In this document: positions 39,603 to 49,376 of the stretch, one piece after another
Numbering within the stretch: position 1 is the first letter of the stretch
Layout: every line of letters begins with the position of its first letter
From: Entrophospora sp. SA101
Lineage: Eukaryota; Glomeromycota; Glomeromycetes; Entrophosporales; Entrophosporaceae
Assembly (NCBI GenBank): GCA_958430865.1
Contig: CAUDNR010004090.1
Span: 7,824 to 57,199 of the forward strand
DNA length: 49,376 nucleotides
Direction: 5' to 3'
Notes under the pieces: generated by a model
Told to the model about the DNA's origin: nothing
Database searches by the model: none
Seen by the model: only the letters and a program-made list of their open reading frames with translations
Translations under genes and position numbers: made by a program

Positions 39603-42600
39603 ATGTTTACAAGTAAGACATTTACCAGAACTCGCATTACTACTATTAATTCTCATATATTTAATCAAAAAAATATTACAACAAAATATCATTACTGTCA
39701 ACCTTTAACAAGTCAAGTGATTAGACAGCTTCATTCTTCTCTTACAAAGTTTGACATTAATTTACAACAACAACAAAAACAACAAAATATTGATTATGGA
39801 AAAGTAATGATAATAAAAATTAATTAAGTTATTAAAAAACGCGTTTTTTTTTGGTAAATAATACTTCTTGTCTGTTTAATTATTAGACTTTTGATAAAAT
39901 TTTAATTGCAAACCGTGGAGAAATTGCCTGTCGTGTGATCAGGACGGCTAAGAAAATGGGTGTCAAAACAGTGGCCGTTTATTCTGATGCTGATTCTCAC
40001 AGTTTACATGTACAAATGGCTGATGAAGCAGTCAATATAGGCCCTCCTCCGACAAATCAAAGTTATCTAAATATTCCTAATATAATCAAAGCTATCAAAG
40101 ATACCGGTGCTCAAGCTGTACATCCAGGTCTTCAATCATTCATTAATAATCTAACACTTGATAATTTATAATTAATCTTTGATTATTGATTATCTTTCGA
40201 TTTTTAAATTACTTGATGCATATATAATTATAATCAGGATATGGTTTCTTATCAGAAAATCATCATTTTGTAAAGTCTTTAAAAGATATCGGTATAACTT
40301 TTATAGGACCTGGTGAATCTGCCATGGCTGATTTGGGTGATAAAATACAAAGTAAAATTATTGCAAAAAAATCTGGTGTTAACACTATTCCTGGATTCAA
40401 TGGAGTTATAGAAAATACAGACCATGCTTTAGAAATAGGTGATAACATAAAATTACACAACTTTATTTTTCTTTATCATCATCATCTTTCCTTTATTATT
40501 TTCACCTCAATTTAATTGGGTTTTTTTTATTTAAGCAAGATCAATTGGTTATCCTGTGATGCTTAAAGCTTCTGCTGGTGGTGGTGGTAAGGGTATGCGA
40601 ATTGCTTGGTAGGTTTATTTTCAATATCTTCCAGTTAACACAATGAATGATTTTGCTGATTATACATGGTAAAAATATAGGAATGATCAAGAAGTCATTG
40701 ATGGATTTAAATTAGCATCCCAAGAATCACTCTCAAGCTTTGGAGATGATCGATTATTGATAGAAAAATATATCGATAATCCACGTCATATTGAAATTCA
40801 ATTACTTGCTGATAATTTTGGCAATGTTCTTTATTTACCAGAACGTGAATGTTCCATCCAAAGAAGAAATCAAAAGGTAAAATGTATATTGTATATATTA
40901 TTTACCTGATTTTGTTTTTTAATAAACCAATTAATTGAATAATAATAAATAGGTCATTGAAGAAGCACCAAGTGTTCATTTGAATCCATCTACTAGAAAA
41001 GCTATGGGCGAACAAGCAGCGTTACTTGCTAAACATGTTGGATATGTATCTGCTGGAACTGTTGAGTTTTTGGTAGATCCAGAAAGAAATTTCTATTTTC
41101 TTGAGATGAATACACGTCTACAAGTTGAACATCCTATAACCGAATACATTACAGGCCTTGATTTGGTTGAACAAATGATAAGGATTGCTGCAAATCAAAA
41201 ATTATCAATGAAGCAAGAAGAAATCAACATTAACGGATGGGCAGTAGAATCACGTGTTTATGCTGAAGATCCCGAAAATTACTTACCATCTATTGGAAGG
41301 CTTAGTAAATATATTGAACCAGTTAGTCTTACCAATAAAAAAGAAGTGCGATGTGATTCTGGTATTGTGGAAGGAAGTGAAATAAGTATTTATTATGATC
41401 CATTGATATGTAAACTTTCTACTTATGGAGACACTAGACAAGAAGCTATTGATACAATGTTAAGAGCTCTAGATTCATACGTTATAAAAGGTAAATAAAT
41501 GATACAATTTATTCTAATGTCTATATTTATATTTATATATATAACTTATTTGCATTCATTTATACACATCATAATAAAAGGTGTCACACACAACATTCCA
41601 TTATTACGTGAAGTGATTGCAAGTAAAAGATTTAGATCTGGAAATATTTCAACGAAATTTTTAGCAGAAGAATTTCCAGAAGGCTTTAAAGGACATGCTT
41701 TAAATCATGAATCTTTATATGAACTTGCTTCAATTGCTGCATTAATTCATGCTAAAAGAGATTATCGTAATTGGTGTTGGGGTGGTGGTAAAGAGGCACT
41801 GTTCAAGGGTGATTTGACTGGACATGCTCCAAAAAAATGGAATCTCTGGATAAAAGTTCATGCTGATACTGAACTTGAACCTTTATATGTACAAATTGAA
41901 AAAAAAAGTAGTACAAGTTTAGAAGAACAAGAATTATTTGAGGTATAACACATGCATATGTATGTGTGTATTTATTGAAATATATATATATATTATACTA
42001 ATTATTTTGTTGTCTATCAATAATAATAATGATAATAGATTACTTGTGAAGGATTTCCAAAAACAAACATCACTGCCAGATGGCCATTAGAATCACCTTT
42101 GGTAAATGCACATTTTCAACAACAAGAAAATCAAAAAGAAAAAAATATTACAGTACAATACTTGCAGCCATTACCCGTTGGACTGCGTCTTCAACATGTT
42201 GGAACAAAATTCGATATCACAATTCACAATGAATTACAGCACCAATTAATTAAATACATGGCCGATAAACCAAAATTAGACACATCTAAAGTGTTATTGA
42301 GTCCCATGCCTGGCAGTGTTGTCAGTGTCTCGGTTAAAGCTGGTGACAAGGTAGATAAATTACCATCAAATATATGTACATCTATGTGTACATCATATAT
42401 TATTATAATAATAATGATTTATAATTATTCTTTATATTTATAGGTTACTGAAGGAACTGAACTTGCAGTTGTAGAAGCCATGAAAATGCAAAATATATTA
42501 TATGCTCCAAATAGTGGTAAAATTAAGAATGTCAATGTCAAACCTGGGGATTCTGTAGCAGCTGATGAAATTATGATAGAATTTGAAGATGAAAATCCTG

Positions 42601-42620
42601 ACAAAAAACAATTAAAATAG
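39603..42620 (+). CDS. PCCA: Propionyl-CoA carboxylase alpha subunit, mitochondrial (PCCA)
   Basis: Biotin-dependent subunit that makes carboxybiotin for conversion of propionyl-CoA to methylmalonyl-CoA. Nine exons: 39603-39803, 39887-40127, 40238-40438, 40536-40608, 40681-40876, 40953-41490, 41581-41942, 42039-42350, 42444-42620, giving 766 aa (human PCCA 728). Residues 1-60 form a basic, acid-poor presequence. The biotin carboxylase part starts [18 protein letters not shown], with the ATP-grasp loop GGGGKGMRI (229-237) and [10 protein letters not shown] (355-364). [20 protein letters not shown] and [21 protein letters not shown] are the PCCA rather than methylcrotonyl-CoA carboxylase form. 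The C-terminal biotinyl domain carries VEAMKMQ with the acceptor Lys near 722. All three core parts are intact. Partner PCCB is not in the window. Confidence 0.95.
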
Positions 42621-44369
42621 AGACAATACACCGCTGTATTTATATTATTTAATCAATTTGATTTTTAAGCTTGTAAATATAAATTTTCAGTTTATAGCAC
42701 GCATTAATTAGGTAATGAGGTTTGGTTGTACCTAGAAATGTCATTTTATTTGCTAAATCTGCAATATGTGAATAAGTATTAGAATATTTTGTTGTGGAAT
42801 GATTTTGTTTATGAACTTTATTAAATCATTATATTATTAATATCTAAAGAATCTGTTTTATTTTCTTTTAACAAATAATTTTTAAAAGAATCTTGGATTA
42901 CGTAATGCAACTATATGCAAAGCTACCCGAGTAAATATGTAAATTAATAGAAAAATCCACATCATTATCTATCAATATTTTTTAATTTGTTGAATACAAG
43001 TAGAGCTCTCATATGATGTGTTTTAGATTGTGTATTTTTAATTAGTTTGTCTAGTTTCAATTATCATTAGTCCCATCCTTTGGATCACAAGACCGACACA
43101 ATTTCCAAATAGTATTGTATTTTGACATTCTTGTATAAATTAAAATCGAATGATCATTAATTTCATTATTACGTACTAAGAGAGGTAATTTGAAAGTAAT
43201 TTTTATTGGCATAAAAATGATGAAGCTTACGGCTCAATTTAATTTACATAAAAAGAATATAGCTTCTCTTTTCTTGTGTCAAAATGTTATTAGTGGGCGG
43301 GTTAAACATATTGGAGATTGCATACTTTTTTTAAGGCTTTACTATAAAATTATATCATCTTTTTAAATTGTTTATATATATAATAGTGTCATATAATAAA
43401 TTACTATCATTATTATCATCAAAGAGAAGGGATTTTTTTTTTCATTAATTAAAAAAAAAGTGCTTTCTGAAAATGAAAAAGAATATTGTTTATTTATGAG
43501 ATTGGATTAAATAATGCAATTAATATAAATTAGGAAAATCAAAAGAATGTAAATTGATAAAATACTCTGATGGATTCTGTGAAGGCTGTATTAATTTACA
43601 ATTACAGAGTCTTTTCAATACTTGATCATCTAGAAATGACATAGTTAATAACTTCATTCAACAATGTCAAATGAAATCATCTTTGCCATCTTAAGAAGAT
43701 GAATTTAGTTGTACAAAAGATGAGGATAGGATGGTTGTTCCACACTACCAAGAAATCTTATTGATATGGGATGGCTATATTAATTTCCAATATGTATGTC
43801 CTATTTTAGCATTATTTGATTGAATTTGATGATGTTTTAATTTTTTGATTTGAATCTAGGAACATTTCTAAAAATCAAAATCTGTTAAATCACTAGACTT
43901 ACTGTCCCCCTGCTATTTTTTTTTTCTAGGACCAAATTCTTCTAAGACCAAGTGAGGATTGGGCATGAAATGCTGAATAGGTAATCTGTATTTTGGCCAT
44001 TGATTTTGCATGATACATTTGAATACCAATCAAGGTATAATAGAGAGAGCAGTAAATTCAGTAAAAGACATACGAGGGAAATTTTTACAATATGGGAAGA
44101 TTACTCAGATCATGCTATAGATGAGCACAAATTAAAGAATGTATGATGAATATCATAGATTATGGTACAACTCTGAGGAAGCAAAGTATGATGGTATAAA
44201 TAATAAAGAAATAAAACTAATCATGATCATGAACAGGTAAGGAAAACTCTTTATAGCTCTGCCTTTTCGCATAAATTTGATACCTGAATCTTTGGAAAAT
44301 TAATGATCAGAAATCATTATATTTTCTATGTAAACTACTGATCACAAAAAATTACATAAAATTTTACTA

Positions 44370-44535
44370 CAGTCAAACCTCAATAAGCCGAACCACTATA
44401 AACCGATTTTCATTTTATAACGATACAAGATTGGTTAACCAAAAAACATAATTAATTATAATTGTAAATCATCAAAAACCGAATTTTGATAAATCGATCC
44501 CATTTTTGTGATTTCAGCTTATCGAAGTCTAATAG
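44370..44535. mobile_element. Diverged TA-type MITE
   Basis: Begins after TA with CAGTCAAACCTCAATAAGCC. The right end, GCTTATCGAAGTCTAATAG, is a mutated inverted copy (several mismatches). The terminal word CAGTCAAACCT is shared with the next element at 44709. Length 166 bp, non-coding. Confidence 0.65.
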
Positions 44536-44708
44536 AACATTCGGGTTTGAATCATTAATTTGGGATAGAATATTTCGAAGCATACAAAACCATCAAATAT
44601 TTGAATATTTGAATATTTGTCGCTTTTTAATAAAAATTTATTAATTTAGGCCAATTCGGGTTTTTCATAAAAGTATTTTTTAATATGTAGGACAAAAAAT
44701 TCTAGATA

Positions 44709-44900
44709 CAGTCAAACCTTATCACAACGGACTATAATAATAATCAAATTCTCGTCATAATGGACTTTTAAAATTTTTACTTCACATATAAAAATCCGCT
44801 GTGGAAATATTAGTAATAGTAATCTTTCCAACAACGGATTTTAAATAAAATTTTCTTATTATTATGTGTCCCATTCATCAGCTGTGACAAGGTTTGACTG
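44709..44900. mobile_element. 192-bp TA-flanked MITE (Tc1/mariner-like)
   Basis: The ends CAGTCAAACCTTATCACA and the inverted TGTGACAAGGTTTGACTG match at 17 of 18 positions and are flanked by TA on both sides (44707-44708, 44901-44902). A second, inner inverted pair is AAAATCCGCTGTGGAAA (about 44789) with TTTCCAACAACGGATTTT (about 44825). No coding capacity. Confidence 0.88.
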
Positions 44901-45555
44901 TAGTATAATTGGTTTAAATGACATTGTTGGTTAGAATCAAAATTTTAATGATATGTTTCAATCTGGTTCATATGTAGCTTTACATACTGTATACCAATCA
45001 ATCAATAGATGACATCAAACAGGTTTGATTTTCTTAGAATGTCAAACGATTACGCAAATGCATATTTCTTATTAAAATTAATATGGGAAAATGAAAAATT
45101 CGAAAAGTGGCACATTTATTTTCGAAACTTTTAAAGTAAATAGAGTTTAATGGATATCCTTTTATGTCGAAGAAAACAATCGTATTACACAAATCCTTGA
45201 TTTTGTCAATAATTTATGGAGGTTATACGTATATTATTGTTGCTTTTACTTTAAAGGAAGTTTTCTTTTCAATTTTGCTTCAAATGTCTTCTGATATATT
45301 TTTTTATGGAAATTATGATAGTGTGATCTATTAATAGCTTAGAAAATAAGTTTATTATGAAAATGGTCGGCAAAGATTAACGATCTTTTTCCCAAAACAG
45401 ATGTTCAATTAATTTAGCAATTTGACAATATTAAAAGGCTGTATGCATATGTGTGTCTTATTTGGTAATTCAATGCCATTATAAGAAAACTTGACTTGGT
45501 TTTGTTTTCTTTATAGAAATAATGAGAGAATTCTATCAAAGTAAAAAAAAAGAAA

Positions 45556-46166
45556 ATGCACACAATCAATAATAATAATAATATTTTCTTGTTCCTGTTC
45601 TTATTCGCATTCGCAACAATGATCAATTCATTCCTGCTTAATGATGTCAGAAAAAGAGCTGATGATGTTGCCAAATATACTCAATGTCCTGGTACCTTTC
45701 CCATTACTGTTATCGAAGATACATACACTCCAGCAATAATTGTACCCGACCAAATCCTTACTGAACACGTTATATGGGATAGCACTGTTGAAATTTTAAC
45801 AACAACCATCTTTACCGATACTGCCACTCACTTTAATGGCACATTGATATACACACATCAAGAGGCTTATTGTACAAGTCCGCATAAACCCCTTAATATA
45901 GAATGTCCAATTCCAGCAGGACACCTCGACTTTAAAGCTCAATATGCGATCCCTAGTAATCCTGACCAACCTAAGGCTCAAACTGTCGAGTTTTTGGTAA
46001 ACTTGACTCGTAAGTTATCTATGTTTATTTATTAATTTGCTTGGAAATTGGTTCTTATAATTCCTCTAATAATTATTTATTATTTTATTATTTTAATTTA
46101 GTTACCAGCTCGGATGGAACTATTTTAATGTGCATAGAAGGCAAGCCCTCCATGAAATTTCCTTAA
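45556..46166 (+). CDS. Secreted ML-domain (NPC2-like) lipid-binding protein
   Basis: Two exons, 45556-46009 and 46102-46166, encode 172 aa. The N-terminus has an (AAT)n-encoded Asn run followed by IFLFLFLFAFATMINSFLL, a signal peptide. The remainder fits the MD-2-related lipid-recognition fold: CPGTFPI near the start, an EAYCTSPHKPLNIECPIPAG hairpin with a Cys pair, repeated beta strands, and after the intron VNLTLTSSDGTILMCIEGKP. Fungal relatives are often labelled phosphatidylglycerol/phosphatidylinositol transfer proteins or NPC2; they bind sterols or phospholipids in the vacuole or outside the cell. The Cys pairs needed for the fold are present, and an NGT and an NLT sequon suggest N-glycosylation. 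The ligand cannot be told from sequence. Confidence 0.82.
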
Positions 46167-48797
46167 TCATGTAATTTCTTTATTAAATATTTAAATCACA
46201 AATGTCAAAGACAACTATTTCATAAAAAAGAACCTTTTTGTATATAGGAATTTCCTGGTTAATATTTTTGAAATGTTATAAAATTTTTTTGTTTTAATAA
46301 AATAATTAGCCACTGGCAAAATTTTCAGTCAAATAATTGTTCCCTACCATGAGGGACTGCTAAAGATTATTATTATATATTACTATCACACAGGGATAAC
46401 CAACTATTATTATGTTTTATTTATAACAAGCTTTTTTTTAATTCTCTAATAATTATTTTTAAAAATAGTAAAATTAGGATTCTACAACATAAATATAAAT
46501 GTAAGTGAACAGCAGCAGTAGGTGTAAGGAATCCTCATGCTAATGTCAAATATCAAAATGAAATTTTATTAATATTAAAACAATTATTTATCAAATCAAT
46601 TAAGATAATTAAATTGGTCTTATATAAAGAATATATACCGCTATTGTTACTGTGAAATAATTGTTTAAGCTTTTCCGAGTCGACACATCATCGTCATCAT
46701 CGTTGTTGTTGTTGTTGTTGTCATTATTGTCGTTAATGTCGTTATCTTTTAATTTTTCTTTTATGTTTTTTAATTCTTCTTCGTATTTGTTTCAGTCCTT
46801 GTTTTATATTGAGTCTATTTGCGACTTAAAGTTTACCGCTATTAGTAAACATAATCATCTTCTGATGAAGATAATGTTGTTGACGATGATGACTCTTCTT
46901 CTGTAAAAATATTATTGTGTAAATCAACTGATCCATTAACATAAATAATATTAATATTGTAAACCATAAACGTATTATTTTATCTCTTGAATTCTCTCTT
47001 TTTTGTCTTGTCGGTTTTTTCATCTTTTTGACGCGACAAAAATGCTTACGAACGTGTTATTAAATAATATCTGACAAATTTTTGTTTTTTCGTTGACCAA
47101 AGGTAGCTTCTCACCAAGAGACATTTTGTCAATTTGACGAATTGTTGTTGAAAGTAAAATTTATTATATATATTAGAAAAAAACCAAAACGACACCATTT
47201 AAAATGTGAAAAAAAAAACCAAAATGAAGTAAATATGACATCATTTAATATGTAAAAAAGCAAAGATGACAAAATTATTTTTTTATTTAATATTTGATTA
47301 AAAAATTACTTTTTTCATTAATATCTATCATCTTCGATCGTTTCATTATCAATATCATCATCACTATCATTATTGGTCGATCCACTTATTATTTTTGTAA
47401 AAAATGGAGTCGTGGTACAGAAAGTTATTTGACTTCTATCATTTAGCCAAATTGGGTTTAGTTAAAAGTTTTATTTTATCAACATTACAGGCCCTGGAAA
47501 CTTCTAATTTCAATTTTCATGATTTTTATGTTAATTATAAAGTTACCCCAATACCAGTCGCAAGACATTTCCCACCAATCTATTGGGGTTGTAAAACATA
47601 GTAAATTTTGGATGATCTGCATCATAGTAAAATTCGAATTTACATAGTAAAATTTTATAATCGAATGTCTTCACACCCTAATTTGATACCCTAACTGTGT
47701 AGCAACCACTGCCAAATTTGAGATATAACTTCTTTATCATATGTATCTGCTTCAAGAAAATTTTTAAAGCAGGTTGTTAATAAAATCGAAAATAATCTGA
47801 CCCTCAAAAGTCAAAATTTGCCTTTATATTCATATATGTAAAATTTTGTTTGACGCAAGTATAAGTAGAAATTAATGTCCAAATATTACATACATTATTA
47901 TGAATATTTACAGAATTTTTGATCATTTAGGTATACCTTTTATATAAAATCATTTGTTTTAAAAGTAAATATAATAAATAGATATTAAAATTTTTCTTTT
48001 ACATTTATTCCTATATACATAAATAATGATTTATTTATCATACATAGTAATGATATTAAATATAAGTTAAAATAAAAGAGAAATTTATATACAATAAATA
48101 TAACTAGTGAATGATTGCAACCACCTTTACGACCATTTTGTTTCCTTTTTTGGGTTGCGACATGGAACACTAATGTGGTAGAAATTGATCACTTTACTCA
48201 ATTAGGTGACTTTTTGATGCAATTAATTGAGTTGTATGAAAAAACATATAAAATAATTGAGTCACAATTAAAAATTGAGATTTTAGGAATTGAGTCTAAG
48301 CCAAATTAATTTTTGACAACATGTATATAACAGACCTTTAATTCTCAGATTAAACTTAAACAAAGGAATTTAAATGATTGAATCACTTTAGAAATAACTT
48401 GAAAATAATAGAAGGTTCAAGTATACATTTAATTAGGATAAATTATTTTTTTTGATGATCAAAATTATTCCAATTTTGATAGTAGAAAGTAGAAATTAAT
48501 TATGGCACTCACTATTAAAAACACCCCTTTATGACAGTGTCAAAATACTTTGGGTTGCCTGTATATTTTTGAGAGTAAAACATGAATATATATTTGCAGA
48601 AATTGTTGTTATGATTTAGTATAAATAAATTGGAAGAAATTTTATTAACATTGTTGACATATTATTATAAATAAAATATTGAGATTTACTGTGAGATGCA
48701 AATTTTATCTCACAATTATTATTATTTGTAGTGAATAAGAGGTGTTTGTTCACCATATAACACTTCCTTATAATAATAAAAAAACTAATGTGAAAAT
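46167..48797. other. Gene-poor region with an unresolved minus-strand reading region
   Basis: On the minus strand between 47124 (ATG TCT CTT GGT GAG) and about 46605 there are several coding-like pieces: a start MSLGEKLPLVNEKTKI, a basic-plus-hydrophobic segment IIRLWFTILILFMLM, Ser/Asp/Glu-rich EESSSSTTLSSSEDD, and EEELKNIKEKLKDND with Asn/Asp runs ending SLNNYFTVTIAVYILYI. I could not find introns that join them in one frame, so this may be a small membrane-protein gene or a relic. ORFs at 47404-47601 and 48115-48309 have no recognised domain. The rest shows nothing. Confidence 0.35.
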
Positions 48798-49376
48798 TCA
48801 ATAATCAGATGAATTCATAAATTCAATTTGTTGAGATTCTATATAATTTAAAATATCATTAATAATAAATAATTAAGATTAAATATTTAACAATAATTAG
48901 ATAATTACCATTATTATTGCTAATAATTGTAACTTTATTGGAGTTTACAGGTTGAGGAAGATTTCTAAAATTCAATAATCTACTTGTATAAACAGCATTT
49001 GGATGAACAGTTGCTGTAATTGTTGAAGGATTAAAGGGTTTTTTCTCTGCTTCCTCAAAATTTTTTTTTATTTCTTTTAATTCATCAAGCTGTTCTTCAG
49101 AATAGCTAGAAATCCTAGATCCAATTGCATCTTTCCAAAAAGTAATCATTTTTAAAATTTCATCAGCTGTTGGTCTTTTTTCAGGATCAGCATCCATGCA
49201 TTTGTGTGCTAACTTAATATAACATTCTGGAGTATCATCTGAAAAACTAGGCCTTAAGCCACCACAGATCTTGATAGCAAGATCTAGATCATGTGGTACA
49301 TCTTTGAATGGCTGTTGATGTGTTGATGTTTCTGACATTAAAATCCCAAAGCTATAGATGTCAGATTTTTGTGTAT
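48798..49376 (-). CDS. Protein kinase, C-terminal part (partial, enters from the right edge)
   Basis: Two exons on the minus strand are visible: 49376 (continuing beyond the window) to 48909, and 48838 to 48798. The visible protein starts at kinase subdomain IX (SDIYSFGILMSE, with the conserved Asp and Gly) and runs through subdomains X-XI, DADPEKRPTADEIL with the conserved Arg. A helical tail follows (SYSEEQLDELKEIKKNFEEA), then PNAVYTSRLLNFRNLPQPVN, a tail typical of the large kinase family in Rhizophagus. The last exon adds 13 codons ending NSSDY. The catalytic HRD and DFG motifs would lie outside the window, so activity cannot be judged. The first-exon frame would otherwise read through into AT-rich sequence, which supports the splice. 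Confidence 0.88.

Larger units (their letters stand above)
42621..45555. other. Intergenic with two MITEs and a possible kinase relic
   Basis: Non-coding apart from scraps. Around 43550-43720 a plus-strand frame with stops reads KYSDGFCEGCINLQLQSLF and NDIVNNFIQQCQ, which resembles the Cys-pair and W-x-S-G-N-x-x-I-D-x-F-I-Q segment often found before the kinase domain in Rhizophagus kinases; it is badly broken. MITEs at 44370-44535 and 44709-44900 are listed separately. The last 200 bp should contain the promoter of the ML-domain gene. Confidence 0.4.

Noticed and set aside
45414..45674. 86-aa minus-strand ORF
   Set aside because: Antisense to the signal-peptide region of the ML-domain gene; no domain.

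Overview
The window looks like nuclear DNA of a filamentous fungus, most likely an arbuscular mycorrhizal fungus (Glomeromycotina, Rhizophagus-like). It is very AT-rich. Genes carry many short introns (about 60-100 bp, mostly GT...AG). Low-complexity runs of Asn, Ser and Asp are common, long intergenic stretches are full of decayed DNA transposons, and a serine/threonine/tyrosine-like kinase of the kind expanded in these fungi enters at the right edge. The species is inferred; no rRNA or tRNA gene is present to test it.

Layout. 1-1137: a transposon-like element with perfect 74-bp terminal inverted repeats (TIRs), ending 18 bp before the start codon of a 14-exon SNF2/STH1-type chromatin remodeller (1156-6385). 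8595-9305: PYM, the exon-junction-complex disassembly factor. 10759-16390: a mobile-element graveyard. It holds a broken viral-type family B DNA polymerase (minus strand), a divergent small Cys/His-rich ORF, two related hAT-type elements, a 621-bp element with many GTCACAAG-type repeats, a TA-flanked MITE, and a 57-60 bp tandem array into which two of these elements jumped. 16467-16879: a small secreted beta/gamma-crystallin-like protein with a tiny first exon and a GC-AG intron. 20847-21191: a small WGR-domain protein. 21192-30845: mostly non-coding with MITEs and a hAT transposase relic. 30846-32741: GMPPA, for GDP-mannose supply. 34232-35287: a low-complexity protein with two RVxF-like motifs. 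37744-42620: three consecutive nuclear genes for mitochondrial proteins: the F1-ATPase inhibitor IF1, ribosomal protein uL22m, and propionyl-CoA carboxylase alpha (PCCA). The last two are divergent from a 286-bp shared promoter. 45556-46166: a secreted ML/NPC2-like lipid-binding protein. 48798-49376: the 3' end of a protein kinase gene.

The housekeeping genes are intact across all introns that could be traced, and every proposed splice keeps the reading frame. The mobile region between about 10.7 and 16.4 kb is the most unusual part. Insertions with clean target-site duplications allow the order of events to be read, and a hAT-like coding remnant runs directly into the end of the viral-type polymerase relic.
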